NCBI RefSeq assembly: GCF_000021325.1
Contig: NC_011365.1
Span: forward strand, 682,001-746,000
From: Gluconacetobacter diazotrophicus PA1 5
Lineage (GTDB): Bacteria > Pseudomonadota > Alphaproteobacteria > Acetobacterales > Acetobacteraceae
Length of the DNA: 64,000 nucleotides
Direction: 5' to 3'
In this document: positions 26,840 to 36,575 of the stretch, in pieces
How positions within the stretch are numbered: position 1 is the first letter of the stretch
How the letters are laid out: every line of letters starts with the position of its first letter
Position numbers and translations under genes: made by a program
The notes under the pieces: model-generated
What the model was told of the DNA's origin: nothing
Database searches by the model: none
What the model saw: the letters and a program-made list of their open reading frames with translations, nothing else

Positions 26840-28030
26840 ATGTTTTTCTGCCCTCTCCGGCGCGCGATGCGCCTCGGGACGACCCGACGCGAATCGACGC
26901 CGCGCGAAGTGCCGCGCCGCGCCTTCCGCCGCGCCCTGGGCGCCGGCGTGCTCGGCCTGCTGGCCGCCTGGCTGACGGCCGGGCCGCCCGCGCGGGCGGC
27001 CGCCCCGCAACTGGTGATCGAGGACAATGATTTCCTCGGTCCCGGCGGATCGGACCAGCAATCGATCATTCCGCTGCTGTTCAATCCGGCGGTCCGGGTC
27101 CTGGGCTTCACCGTCGTGACCGGCGATGGCTGGGAAAACCAGGAATCCGCCCATCTGCGCCGGTTCCTGGACATTATCGGCCGGGGCGACGTGCCGGTGG
27201 CGGACGGCGCGGTCTATCCGCTGATCAACAGCGTGCCGATGATGCGCCTGCGCGAACAGCAATACGGCGTCATCCCGTGGAAGGGCGCCTGGGGCGGAAT
27301 CGGGTCGATCGACGGCACGCCCGCGACCCAGCCCCCCTTGCCGGACCTGAAGGAGGGCGCCCCGGCACAGCGTCCGATCGATGACAGTGCGGCCCTGTTC
27401 CTGATCCGTCAGGTCCACAATCACCCCCATCAGGTCACCATCGTGGCCGCCGGGCCGCTGACCAACCTGGCGCTGGCGATCCGCATCGACCCGACCTTCG
27501 CCGCGACGGCGAAACAACTGGTGTTCATGGGCGGATTGCTGGACACCAGCATGAAATCGCTGACCGGGAACGTCGATTTCGCCTCGGACTTCAACATGAT
27601 CTTCGACCCGGAGGCGGCGCATATCACGCTGACGGCACCGTGGCCGTCGATCACCGTCGTGGGCAACGTGTCGAACGACCTGATGATGACGCGCGACTAC
27701 CTGAAGCGCATCACGCAGAAGAAGACGAAAATGACGGACTATATCGGCACCTATTACGACCCGCTGCCGATGTGGGACGAACTGGCGACGGCGATCGCCG
27801 CCGACCCCGGCCTGATCACGTCCTCGATCGACGCCTATATGGACATCGACATTTCCAAGGGGCCGCAATACGGCCACGCCGTCGTCTGGCCGGATGCCAC
27901 CGCGCCCAGGGCGATGGGCGTCCGCAAGGTGCGGATCGTGCAGTCCGTGGATGCGGGACGCTTCCTCGCCACGTTCCTGCACGAGGCCCAGAGCGACATC
28001 CATCCGTCCCATGCCTTCCCCCGGCCCTGA
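26840..28030 (+). CDS. Secreted inosine/uridine-preferring nucleoside hydrolase family protein
   Basis: 396 residues. The first 55 form an export signal with a twin-arginine-like RRAFRRALGAG followed by a hydrophobic stretch and ARAAAP, so the protein is probably periplasmic via Tat or Sec. The rest matches the nucleoside hydrolase fold: TVVTGDGWENQ, VTIVAAGPLTNLALAIRIDP, LVFMGG and DFNMIFDPEAA. The canonical N-terminal calcium-binding DxDxxxDD is replaced by EDNDFLGPGGSDQQS, so metal binding and substrate may differ from classical IunH; this belongs to a divergent subfamily. It cleaves N-glycosidic bonds of nucleosides if active. It lies 30 bases after hemW on the same strand and 7 bases before DUF1489. 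Confidence 0.85.
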   Translation: MFFCPLRRAMRLGTTRRESTPREVPRRAFRRALGAGVLGLLAAWLTAGPPARAAAPQLVIEDNDFLGPGGSDQQSIIPLLFNPAVRVLGFTVVTGDGWENQESAHLRRFLDIIGRGDVPVADGAVYPLINSVPMMRLREQQYGVIPWKGAWGGIGSIDGTPATQPPLPDLKEGAPAQRPIDDSAALFLIRQVHNHPHQVTIVAAGPLTNLALAIRIDPTFAATAKQLVFMGGLLDTSMKSLTGNVDFASDFNMIFDPEAAHITLTAPWPSITVVGNVSNDLMMTRDYLKRITQKKTKMTDYIGTYYDPLPMWDELATAIAADPGLITSSIDAYMDIDISKGPQYGHAVVWPDATAPRAMGVRKVRIVQSVDAGRFLATFLHEAQSDIHPSHAFPRP

Positions 28031-28037
28031 CGATCCC

Positions 28038-28484
28038 ATGTTGCACATGGTCAAGCTGGCGGTCGGAATCGCATCGATCGACGACCTGGCGCATCGTCAG
28101 CGCACGATGATGGAGGGCGCCGGAGATGGGCTGGACGGCACGCACGCCGACGGACGGCCCTGGCTGCGTACCCGCATGTATCCCCGCCGGGCAGAAGAAA
28201 TTCTGCAGGGCGGTTCGCTCTACCGGGTCATCGGCGGCATGATCCTGTGCCGGCAGCGCATCGCTGATATCCGCCCGGACGTGCGCGAAGACGGGGCGGC
28301 CTGCGCGCTGGTAGTGCTGGCCCCCGCGATCGTCCCGGTCGTCCCGCGCCCGATGCGCCCCTTCCAGGGCTGGCGCTACCTGCGCCCGGCCGACGCCCCG
28401 CCCGATCTGGGCGCGGGCGGCGGCGACGCCACGGCGCTGCCCGAAGCGCTGCGGCGGGACTTGGCGGGGCTGTGCCTGATCTAG
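28038..28484 (+). CDS. DUF1489 family protein
   Basis: 148 residues matching the alphaproteobacterial DUF1489 family, of unknown function. Recognisable parts are MVKLAVGIASIDDL at the start, RTRMYPRRAEEILQGGSLY (about residue 38), MILCRQRIADI and PMRPFQGWRYLRPADAPPDL near the C-terminus. The start ATG at 28038 lies 7 bases after the nucleoside hydrolase stop. No signal peptide or membrane segment is seen, so it is probably cytosolic. Confidence 0.86.
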   Translation: MLHMVKLAVGIASIDDLAHRQRTMMEGAGDGLDGTHADGRPWLRTRMYPRRAEEILQGGSLYRVIGGMILCRQRIADIRPDVREDGAACALVVLAPAIVPVVPRPMRPFQGWRYLRPADAPPDLGAGGGDATALPEALRRDLAGLCLI

Positions 28485-28533
28485 ACGCCGCTGGCGAAGT
28501 CCCGGGAAATCAATACTCTGCGCAGGAGAGCGA

Positions 28534-29853
28534 TTGCGCGGACTCATGAAAATGGGGCAACATGGCATCATGACCCGACGTCTGACGCCACCGGACGATG
28601 CCGCCCCACCCGCCGCGCGCCGGCCGCACGGCGGATACGGCGTCGTGATCGGCCTGTCGCTGCTGGGCGCGGCCGCGACGCTGGCGGCCTGCAGCACCGC
28701 GCCCGGGTCACGCTATTCGCGCTATTATGCCCGCAACGGCGCCTACCGCGCCCCCGGCCCGGCCGAGGACCCATGGGGCCCGTACATCGCCGAGGCCTCG
28801 GGCCGCTTCGCGGTGCCGCAGGAATGGATCCGCGCCGTCATCCAGCAGGAATCGGGCGGCCATGAATACCTGGACGGCCAGCCGATCACTTCCTCCGCCG
28901 GGGCGATGGGCCTGATGCAGTTGATGCCGCAGACCTATGCCGACATGCAGGACCAGAACACGCTCGGCCCCGACCCGTACGAACCGCACGACAATATCCT
29001 GGCCGGCACCGCCTATATCCGGCAGATGTACGACCGCTACGGCGCACCGGGATTCCTGGCGGCCTACAACGCCGGACCGCAGCGGCTGGACGATTATCTG
29101 CAGACCGGGCGGTCGCTGCCGAACGAGACGGTCAATTACCTGGCCTCGGTCACACCCAACCTGGGCAGCACCATCCCCCTCAGCGGCCCGCTGGCGGCCT
29201 ATGGCACCGGCACGCAGATGGTCTCGGCCACACCGACGCCCCTGCCGGTGGCCATGGCATCCGCCGCACGGCCGGCCGGCCCCCGGCTGCCGGTCGTCGT
29301 CACGCCCACGATCGCCAACCCGACCGGCGGCCAGCCGATCCAGTACGCGGCCTATGTCCCGCCGCGCCCCCGTGCCGCGCGCTGCGCGCAGGACCCCAAC
29401 GCGGCCTACGACCCCGACGCGCCCTGCCTGCCCATGGTCAGCGGCCCGCCGCAACCTCTGCCGCCCCCGGCACCGGTGCTGCCGGCAGTCGTCACCGCCG
29501 CCACGATGCCGCCGGCCCCGTCCCGGATGGCGCCCATCGTTCCCGCGATCATTCATATTCCGCTCTCGGGCCGTGCCCTGCCGCCTGACGGCGTGAATTA
29601 CGGCCAATGGGCCATCCAGGTCGGCGCCTTCACTTCGGAGGGCCAGGCCCGCTTCGCCAACACGATGGCCCGCCAGGCCGCGTTCAACGCCCTGAATGGT
29701 GCCCGCGGCGTCGTGCAGCCCATCCCGTCGCCCGGCGGTCACGCCGTCTATCGCGCGCGGCTGGCCGGCCTGGCGCAGAACAGCGCGGCCACGGCCTGCA
29801 CCACCCTGCGGCAGCAGGGACTGGCATGCATGATCGTCCGGCCGGGGCATTAG
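28534..29853 (+). CDS. Lytic transglycosylase lipoprotein with C-terminal SPOR domain
   Basis: 439 residues. A lipoprotein signal ends in LAAC (about residue 53). A soluble lytic transglycosylase domain follows (about 80-200), with the catalytic glutamate in VIQQESGG and the typical SSAGAMGLMQLMP, NILAGTAYIRQM and LAAYNAGP motifs. A proline-rich linker of about 150 residues leads to a SPOR domain (about 355-439, WAIQVGAFTSEGQARF). It should cleave peptidoglycan, with SPOR directing it to denuded glycan at division sites, like RlpA or MltC-type enzymes. A TTG at 28534 is preferred because AGGAG lies 5 bases upstream; ATGs at 28546, 28552 and 28570 are alternatives. It converges with the GH3-like gene. 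Confidence 0.9.
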   Translation: MRGLMKMGQHGIMTRRLTPPDDAAPPAARRPHGGYGVVIGLSLLGAAATLAACSTAPGSRYSRYYARNGAYRAPGPAEDPWGPYIAEASGRFAVPQEWIRAVIQQESGGHEYLDGQPITSSAGAMGLMQLMPQTYADMQDQNTLGPDPYEPHDNILAGTAYIRQMYDRYGAPGFLAAYNAGPQRLDDYLQTGRSLPNETVNYLASVTPNLGSTIPLSGPLAAYGTGTQMVSATPTPLPVAMASAARPAGPRLPVVVTPTIANPTGGQPIQYAAYVPPRPRAARCAQDPNAAYDPDAPCLPMVSGPPQPLPPPAPVLPAVVTAATMPPAPSRMAPIVPAIIHIPLSGRALPPDGVNYGQWAIQVGAFTSEGQARFANTMARQAAFNALNGARGVVQPIPSPGGHAVYRARLAGLAQNSAATACTTLRQQGLACMIVRPGH

Positions 29854-29875
29854 GTTTCCCCGGATTCTTCTACCC

Positions 29876-31834
29876 TTATTCGCTTTCGCTGTCGGGCAGC
29901 GCTCCGGGCACGTGCAGTTCCGGCAGGTGAACCATGGCCTGGCGGACCAGGTTGGCCGAATGCGCCCCCAGCGAAAGCGCATAATCGCCGGCCGGCACCA
30001 CCCATTCCAGCGTGGCGGGGTGCCACTGTCCCAGCAGATGCGCGTCGATGCCCAGCGACAGGCGCGCCGCCTGCCCCGGTTCCAGTTGCACGACGCGCCA
30101 GCCCACCAGCCGCTTCGGCGCGTCACCCACCCCGGCGGGCAGGTCCAGATAGACCTGCGGCACGTCGCGGCCCGCGCCGCTGCCGGAATTGGTCACGCCG
30201 AAGGACACGACCAGCCGCGTCCCGTCCCGCGTCACCCGCAGGTCGCTGTATGAAAACCGCGCGCGGACCGACAGCCCGTAGCCGAACGGAAACAGCGGCG
30301 CGACATGCGCGCGGTCGAACGCCTTGTAGCCCGACAGGCTGACCTGCGCCGGCACCTGCCCGCCCGTGAAGGTCGCGGGCAGCCGCCCGGCGAAATCCCG
30401 CTGACCGGTCAGCAGCGCCGCCAGCGCGGCCTCGCCCCCGCCGCGCCAGGACCAGGCCTGAACCACACCGTCGACCAGGTCCAGCCACGGCATGGGCCGG
30501 TCCGGATCGTCCGACAGCAGCACGACCACCACATGGCCGCCGCTGCCCGCGATGGCGGCGATCAGCCGGTCATCCTGCGGCCCCTCGGAAAAAACCACGA
30601 TCCGATCCGCCCGCGCGACATCGGCGGGCGAGTGCCCGCCCCCCGGCGAATCGGCAGCCAGCCGCGCCGCCTGCCCCGTGCGGCCCAGGGCCTCCACCAG
30701 CGCGCGGGCCGCGTCGTGCGCGGCACCCGCGCCCACGATCAGGACCGGGCCATCGGCGGTGGCGCCGCCCGTGGTCGCCAGCGGCAGCACATCGTTTTCG
30801 TTCCGCAGCAGGACGGCGCCCTCCGCCAGTTCCTCCTCCGCCAGCGGATCGTGCGGCGGCTGGACCGTACCCAGCGCACCGAAGGGCGGCGGGCGGTCGA
30901 TCACGCCGGCCTGGTCCAGCGGCAGCAGGATATGCGCGATCATCCGGTCCAGCGTGGCGGGCTGCACCGCGCCGCCGCTCACCGCCTGCCGCAAGACCAC
31001 GGCGAACAGGGTGTCCGTCGCCGGCGATCCCTCCAGGTCCACGCCGGCGGCCAGCGTCGCCAGCAGGAAAGGCTGGCGCGCCATGCCGTCGCCCGCGACC
31101 TCGCGGTCCGCCAGCTCGGCGATCATGCCGGCGAAATGCCAGCCATCGCGGATCGTCCGCCTCATCCCGTCCATGTCGCCGCAGGGATGAGCGTCGGCGA
31201 TCGCCGTCCGGCACAGGATTCCGGCGCCCCGGGCCTGTTCCATCGCCAGGTACAGGCCCAGCAGCCGGTCGGCGCGCGTGGCGCCGGGGCCGGCGACGCC
31301 CTTGCCGCCGAACAGCGGCAGCACATGGCCCGCCAGCAGCCCGGAGGCGGCGCCCCCCATCACCCGGCCGCTCAGCAACGGGTCTTCGCCATCGCGCGTC
31401 CGCCCGGTCGGCACCGGCCCGACGCCCCCCATCGGCACGATGGCCCGCCCGGCCGCGCGAACCGCATGCGCGTGCGCCAGCCCGGCCCGCCGCGCCAGAT
31501 CCGTGTCCCATGTCGCCATCAGCGCCAACGGCGACGGCAGGCCCGGCCCGTCGCCCAGCGCCATGCGCAACGCGGGCAGGCCCACGCGCGGAACCCCCGG
31601 CAGGGTGACGATCATGGGGCCGCCGCCCTGCGCCGGGGTCATTTCGGCCTGGACCAGGGCCAGCTTTTCCGCCGGCGTCAGGCGCGCCACCATCGACGCG
31701 ATTCGCGTCCCCCGGTCCACCGCGCCGGCCCGCGACACGGACTGCATGACCGGCAGGATCGACGCGACGCCCAGGGCCGCCACGACCAGGCGCGTCCTTC
31801 GCCTTCGGGAATCCGTCCGCACCGTCAATCCCAT
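29876..31834 (-). CDS. Glycoside hydrolase family 3-like secreted protein, probably lacking the nucleophile
   Basis: About 652 residues. A basic N-terminus (RRRRTRLVVAALGVASILPV) is an uncleaved or cleaved export signal. The GH3 N-terminal (about 50-320), C-terminal (about 335-520, EGAVLLRNENDVLPLA) and fibronectin type III-like (about 560-640) domains are in the normal order, as in periplasmic beta-glucosidase BglX. In active GH3 enzymes the GFxGFVVSDW motif carries the nucleophilic aspartate. Here the equivalent after IRDGWHFAGMI reads AELADRE, so the aspartate appears to be missing. It may be a non-catalytic or re-tasked relative. The GH3 N-terminal barrel is also shortened. The start at 31834 (MGLTVRTDS) is the best available. 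It converges with the lytic transglycosylase. Confidence 0.75.
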   Translation of the reverse strand: MGLTVRTDSRRRRTRLVVAALGVASILPVMQSVSRAGAVDRGTRIASMVARLTPAEKLALVQAEMTPAQGGGPMIVTLPGVPRVGLPALRMALGDGPGLPSPLALMATWDTDLARRAGLAHAHAVRAAGRAIVPMGGVGPVPTGRTRDGEDPLLSGRVMGGAASGLLAGHVLPLFGGKGVAGPGATRADRLLGLYLAMEQARGAGILCRTAIADAHPCGDMDGMRRTIRDGWHFAGMIAELADREVAGDGMARQPFLLATLAAGVDLEGSPATDTLFAVVLRQAVSGGAVQPATLDRMIAHILLPLDQAGVIDRPPPFGALGTVQPPHDPLAEEELAEGAVLLRNENDVLPLATTGGATADGPVLIVGAGAAHDAARALVEALGRTGQAARLAADSPGGGHSPADVARADRIVVFSEGPQDDRLIAAIAGSGGHVVVVLLSDDPDRPMPWLDLVDGVVQAWSWRGGGEAALAALLTGQRDFAGRLPATFTGGQVPAQVSLSGYKAFDRAHVAPLFPFGYGLSVRARFSYSDLRVTRDGTRLVVSFGVTNSGSGAGRDVPQVYLDLPAGVGDAPKRLVGWRVVQLEPGQAARLSLGIDAHLLGQWHPATLEWVVPAGDYALSLGAHSANLVRQAMVHLPELHVPGALPDSESE

Positions 31835-32005
31835 CCCCCCTGCCCCTGCGCCGCGATCCGGGCGCCATGACACGTCAACGCCCCATGTGGCGGAAACGTC
31901 GCGAGACACCGCCTTCGATCACGGCGCCGCATGATGTCTCTTTTCAAGCAGGCCGGAACAGGGAAGAAGGGATTTTGCATCTCCATTGCGTGATGGCCAT
32001 CTTTT

Positions 32006-33178
32006 TTGGAATCCCCCCTCGTGCCCCTGCCCCTTCTCGCGCTCGCGCTCGCCTCGTTCGGAATCGGAACGACCGAATTCGTCATCATGGGGTTGCTGCC
32101 CCAGCTGGCCGACAATCTGGGCGTGTCGATCCCCGCCGCCGGGCAACTCGTCTCGGGCTATGCGCTGGGGGTGACGGTGGGGGCGCCGATCGTGGCGGTC
32201 GCGACCGCGCCCCTGCGCCGCAAGACCGCCCTGCTGGTCCTGATGGCCATGTTCATCGTCGGTAATTTCTGCTGCGCCGTCGCGCCCACCTACCTGCTGC
32301 TGATGGCGGCGCGGGTCATGACCGCCTTCTGTCACGGGGCCTTCTTCGGCACCGCGGCCATCGTGGCGGCCGACCTGGTTCCGCGCAACAAGCGGGCGCA
32401 GGCCCTGTCCCTGGTGTTCGCCGGCCTGACCCTGGCCAACGTGTTCGGCGTCCCGTTCGGCACCGCGCTGGGCCAATGGGCGGGGTGGCGCGCGACCTTC
32501 TGGGCGGTCTGCGCCATCGGGGTCGTGGCGCTGCTGGCCATCGTCGTGCTGGTGCCGGGCGGGGACGACCACGCCCCGGCCCGCGTGCTGGCGGAACTGC
32601 GCGTGCTGCGCCGGCGGCAGGTCCTGCTGACCATGCTGATCTCGACCATGTGCTCCGCCAGCCTGTTCAGCGTCTTTACCTACATCACCCCGCTGCTGCA
32701 GATCCGGGCCGGCCTGTCGCCGCAGATGGTCACGGTGGCGCTGCTGCTGTTCGGGGCGGGCATCACCATCGGCAACCTGGCCGGCGGCCGCCTGGCGGAC
32801 TGGGTGCTGCTGCCTTCGGTCATCATGGCGCTGGTGGCGTCGATCGTGGTGCTGGTGGCGTTCGTCGAAACCAGCCATTTCGCCGTCGCCTCCATGGCCA
32901 CGCTGTTCCTGTGGGGCATCATCGTGTTCGCGCTGGTCCCGCCCCTGCAATATCGCGTCGTGCAGCAGGCGGCCGAGGCCCCGAACATGGCCTCGACCCT
33001 CAACCAGGGCGCCTTCAACCTGGGCAACGCGGTGGGGGCGTGGATCGGCGGGCTGGTCGTGTCCTCGCCCTGGTCCTATGGCGCGCTGCCGGTCGTGGGC
33101 GCGGTGCTGGCGCTGGCGGCGCTGCTGCTGGTCCTGTGGGCGCAGGCCGCCGAACGCGGTACGGTGGCCGCACGCTAG
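32006..33178 (+). CDS. MFS transporter, DHA1 family (AraJ/PbuE-like exporter)
   Basis: About 390 residues with 12 predicted transmembrane helices and no large soluble domain. The first helix carries SFGIGTTEFVIMGLLPQLA, a signature of the AraJ/YdhP/NepI branch of the drug:H+ antiporter-1 family. APLRRKTALL in the loop between helices 2 and 3 is motif A-like. GAFFGTAAIVAADLVPRNKRAQA follows. Members export purines, arabinose-like sugars or drugs; the substrate is unknown. The start is uncertain: the frame begins with TTG 32006, and GTG 32021 is equally possible; neither has a good ribosome-binding site. It is divergent from the GH3-like gene. Confidence 0.85.
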   Translation: MESPLVPLPLLALALASFGIGTTEFVIMGLLPQLADNLGVSIPAAGQLVSGYALGVTVGAPIVAVATAPLRRKTALLVLMAMFIVGNFCCAVAPTYLLLMAARVMTAFCHGAFFGTAAIVAADLVPRNKRAQALSLVFAGLTLANVFGVPFGTALGQWAGWRATFWAVCAIGVVALLAIVVLVPGGDDHAPARVLAELRVLRRRQVLLTMLISTMCSASLFSVFTYITPLLQIRAGLSPQMVTVALLLFGAGITIGNLAGGRLADWVLLPSVIMALVASIVVLVAFVETSHFAVASMATLFLWGIIVFALVPPLQYRVVQQAAEAPNMASTLNQGAFNLGNAVGAWIGGLVVSSPWSYGALPVVGAVLALAALLLVLWAQAAERGTVAAR

Positions 33179-33339
33179 AGAAAATGTCCTGCCGACTTGG
33201 CGGGGCTGGCAGGCCGGGATATGAAGACGGCATCGAAACCGGCTGGAACCTGGCCCGACCGCCGGCCCCGGCCGGGCGGGAAACACCACGACGGCCGGTC
33301 CATCAGCGGGACCATACACAAGGGGACCACAGGGGCATC

Positions 33340-33867
33340 ATGACCGTTCGACCGCCATCCGCCATCCGCCGTTCCCTTTCGTCGCGGGCGCGCCTGCTGC
33401 CCGCGCTGGCCCTTTCCCCCATGCTCGCCGTCCTGGCCGCGTGCGGCAGTTCGCCGCACAGCGCCGACGCCGGGCTGGCCATGCCGAAGAACCACCTGCT
33501 GAGCGAGGATCGTTCGGCCAGCGGCGGCGACGACCAGATCGGCAACAGCGGCGTGAACGCCTATCTGTGGCGCGGCGCGATCGACACCCTGTCCTTCATG
33601 CCGTTCGCCTCGGCCGACGCGGTGGGGGGGGTGATCCTGACCGACTGGTACACGCCGCCCGCGACCAAGAACGAACGCTTCAAGATCACGGCCTATGTGC
33701 TGTCGCGCAACCTGCGGTCCGACGCCATCCGCGTGTCAGTCTTCCGCCAGGCCTTCACCGACGGCCAGTGGACCGACACCCCGGTCGCGCCGAACACGGT
33801 TTCGGACATCACGTCCCGCATCCTGACCCGGGCGCGGCAGCTTCGCGCCGACAGCGGCGGCCACTGA
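33340..33867 (+). CDS. DUF3576 family lipoprotein
   Basis: 175 residues. A lipoprotein signal ends in AVLAACGSS (lipobox LAAC, about residue 35), so it is an outer- or inner-membrane lipoprotein. The rest matches DUF3576: [54 protein letters not shown] and VSVFRQAF. Function is unknown; the constant position before leuS and lptE in alphaproteobacteria points to the cell envelope. The ATG at 33340 has AGGGG 6 bases upstream; the open frame extends much further 5' but overlaps the MFS gene in another frame. The 160-bp gap upstream probably holds the promoter for this gene and leuS-lptE-holA. Confidence 0.88.
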   Translation: MTVRPPSAIRRSLSSRARLLPALALSPMLAVLAACGSSPHSADAGLAMPKNHLLSEDRSASGGDDQIGNSGVNAYLWRGAIDTLSFMPFASADAVGGVILTDWYTPPATKNERFKITAYVLSRNLRSDAIRVSVFRQAFTDGQWTDTPVAPNTVSDITSRILTRARQLRADSGGH

Positions 33868-33949
33868 CCCGCGCCGCCCCGGCGCGGCCCGCTTCCCTGC
33901 ATCGATCGATCAGGGCCCCCATAGACGATCGGGCCACGTGCCCCGGACC

Positions 33950-36571
33950 ATGATCATGACCGAGAATTCCCCCGCCCCCTATGATTTCCGCACGGCCGAG
34001 CCGCACTGGCAGGCCGAATGGGACCGGGCGGGGGCTTTCGACGTGCCCGACGTGCCCCCCGCCGACCGCCCGAAATATTACGTGCTGGAGATGTTCCCCT
34101 ACCCGTCGGGGCAGCTTCATATGGGCCATGTCCGCAACTATACGCTGGGCGACGTGGTGGCTCGGTACAAGCGGGCCCGCGGCCATTCGGTGCTGCACCC
34201 GATGGGCTGGGACGCGTTCGGCCTGCCGGCGGAAAACGCGGCGCGCGAACGCGGCGTGCACCCGCAGGCCTGGACCCTGGACAACATCGCCGCCATGCGC
34301 GCGACGCTGAAGCGCCTGGGCTTCTCGTTCAACTGGGACCGCGAGATCGCGACCTGCCTGCCGGACTATTACGGCAAGCAGCAGAAGCTGTTCCTGGACA
34401 TGCTGGGGGCCGGCCTGGTCGAACGCCGCGAAAGCTGGGTGAACTGGGACCCGGTGGACCATACGGTGCTGGCGAACGAACAGGTGGTGGACGGCCGCGG
34501 CTGGCGGTCCGGCGCGCTGATCGAAAAGAAGCAGCTTTCGCAGTGGTTCCTGCGCATCACCAAATTCGCGCCCGACCTGCTGGACGGGCTGTCGCACCTG
34601 CCCCGCTGGCCCGAGCGGGTACGGACGATGCAGGAACGCTGGATCGGCCGGTCGGTCGGCGCGCGGGTGCGTTTTGCCCTGCATGCCCCGCCCGAGGGTT
34701 TCGACACCGACCTCGATTCGGTCGAGGTCTTCACCACGCGGCCGGATACGCTGTTCGGCATGGCCTTCCTCGCCGTCGCGGCGGACCACCCGCTGGCGGC
34801 CAAGGTGGCGCAGGACAATCCCGCCGCCGCCGCGTTCATCGCCGAATGCCGCCGCCTGGGCACGTCCGAGGAAGCGATCGAAACGGCGGAAAAGCGCGGT
34901 TTCGATACCGGGTTGCGGGTATCGCATCCCTTCCTGCCGGATCGCAGCTTCCCGGTCTGGATCGCCAATTTCGTGCTGATGGATTACGGCACGGGCGCGA
35001 TCTTCGGCTGCCCCTGCGGTGACCAGCGCGACCTGGATTTCGCCAATGCCTATCACCTGCCGTTCCAGCCGGTGATCCTGCCGCCCGGCGAGGACGCCAC
35101 GACCTTCACCATTACCGGCAAGGCGTGGGACGGTGACGGCACGCTGTTCAATTCCGGCTTCCTCGACGGGCTGGATTCGGCCACCGCGAAGGCCGAGGCG
35201 ATCACCCGGCTGGAAGGCATGGGCGTCGGCCGGGGCGTGGTGAACTGGCGCCTGCGCGACTGGGGCATCTCGCGCCAGCGGTACTGGGGCTGCCCGATCC
35301 CGGTGATCCATTGCGCGTCCTGCGGCGCGGTGCCGGTGCCCGACGACCAGTTGCCCGTGGTGCTGCCCGAGGACGTGACGTTCGACCGTCCCGGCAATCC
35401 GCTGGACCATCATCCGACCTGGAAGCACGTCGCCTGCCCGCGTTGCGGCGCCGCCGCCACGCGTGAAACCGATACGTTCGACACGTTCGTGGACAGTTCG
35501 TGGTACTTCGCCCGCTTCACCGCGCCGCACGCGGCAGCGCCGACCGTGCGCCCGGCGGCGGACGGCTGGCTGCCGGTCGACCAGTATATCGGCGGCATCG
35601 AACACGCGATCCTGCATCTGCTCTATGCCCGCTTCTTCACCCGGGCGATGCGCGAAACCGGGCATGTCGGGCTGGACGAGCCGTTCGACGGCCTGTTCAC
35701 CCAGGGCATGGTGAACCACGAGAGCTATCGCGACGCGGCGGGCCAGTGGCTGTATCCCGAGGAAGTCGACCGCCGTGCCGATGGCGCGGTCAGCCGCGAT
35801 ACCGGCGCCCCGGTGACGATCGGCCGCGTCGAGAAAATGTCCAAGTCCAAGCGCAACACCGTAGCGCCGGTCGCGATCATCGAACGGTTCGGCGCCGATA
35901 CCGCACGCTGGTTCGTGCTGTCGGACAGCCCGCCGGAACGCGACATGGAATGGACCGAGGCCGGCGTGGCCGGCGCCGCGCGCTTCCTGCAGCGGCTGTA
36001 CCGGACCGTGCGCACCGTCGCCGAATCCGTGCAGCCCGTGGCGGAAGCCGCCGCCACGCCCACGGAAGCCGCCGATACGCTGCGCCGGGCCACCCACCGC
36101 GCCATCGCCGCCGTGACCGACGCGCTGGAAAGCTTCGCGATCAACGTCGCGGTGGCCCGCCTGCACGAACTGACGACCGCGCTGGCGGAGTCCGAACGCG
36201 CGTCAGGCGACGACGGCATGGATTTCGCCCGGCGCGAGGCCGCGCTGACCCTGTGCCTGCTGGCCGCCCCGATGGTGCCGCACCAGGCCGAGGACATGCT
36301 GGCCCTGCTGGAGCCCGGACAATCCCCCGCCGTCAGCCGCCCGTGGCCGGTCGCCGAGCCCGAACTGCTGGTCGCCCGCCAGGTCACGATCGCGGTTCAG
36401 ATCATGGGCAAGCTGCGCGGCACGGTCGCGGCCCCGCCCGACGCCCCGGCGGATGCGGTCATCGCCCTGGCGGAAACGGAGACCAACGTCGCCCGGCTGC
36501 TGGAGGGCAAGCGCATCGTCAAGCGCATCCACGTGCCCAACCGCATCGTCAATTTCGTGATCGCGGGCTGA
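33950..36571 (+). CDS. leuS: Leucyl-tRNA synthetase
   Basis: About 873 residues, normal for bacterial LeuRS. The class I catalytic domain has the HIGH motif in [15 protein letters not shown] (about residue 47) and KMSKS in [10 protein letters not shown] (about 630). The CP1 editing domain (about 230-430) includes the threonine-rich [12 protein letters not shown] and the aspartate-containing [15 protein letters not shown], needed to clear mischarged tRNA. Zinc-ribbon-like [10 protein letters not shown] and [10 protein letters not shown] pairs follow, then the anticodon-binding and C-terminal domains. It charges tRNA-Leu. Starts at 33938 (GTG), 33950 and 33956 are all in frame and close. It is followed 4 bases later by lptE. 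Confidence 0.97.
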   Translation: MIMTENSPAPYDFRTAEPHWQAEWDRAGAFDVPDVPPADRPKYYVLEMFPYPSGQLHMGHVRNYTLGDVVARYKRARGHSVLHPMGWDAFGLPAENAARERGVHPQAWTLDNIAAMRATLKRLGFSFNWDREIATCLPDYYGKQQKLFLDMLGAGLVERRESWVNWDPVDHTVLANEQVVDGRGWRSGALIEKKQLSQWFLRITKFAPDLLDGLSHLPRWPERVRTMQERWIGRSVGARVRFALHAPPEGFDTDLDSVEVFTTRPDTLFGMAFLAVAADHPLAAKVAQDNPAAAAFIAECRRLGTSEEAIETAEKRGFDTGLRVSHPFLPDRSFPVWIANFVLMDYGTGAIFGCPCGDQRDLDFANAYHLPFQPVILPPGEDATTFTITGKAWDGDGTLFNSGFLDGLDSATAKAEAITRLEGMGVGRGVVNWRLRDWGISRQRYWGCPIPVIHCASCGAVPVPDDQLPVVLPEDVTFDRPGNPLDHHPTWKHVACPRCGAAATRETDTFDTFVDSSWYFARFTAPHAAAPTVRPAADGWLPVDQYIGGIEHAILHLLYARFFTRAMRETGHVGLDEPFDGLFTQGMVNHESYRDAAGQWLYPEEVDRRADGAVSRDTGAPVTIGRVEKMSKSKRNTVAPVAIIERFGADTARWFVLSDSPPERDMEWTEAGVAGAARFLQRLYRTVRTVAESVQPVAEAAATPTEAADTLRRATHRAIAAVTDALESFAINVAVARLHELTTALAESERASGDDGMDFARREAALTLCLLAAPMVPHQAEDMLALLEPGQSPAVSRPWPVAEPELLVARQVTIAVQIMGKLRGTVAAPPDAPADAVIALAETETNVARLLEGKRIVKRIHVPNRIVNFVIAG

Positions 36572-36575
36572 CCCG

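Noticed and set aside
32476-33867. A 463-codon frame joining MFS-region sequence to DUF3576
   Set aside because: The first part is an out-of-frame shadow of the MFS gene; the lipoprotein signal and ribosome-binding site place the true start at 33340.
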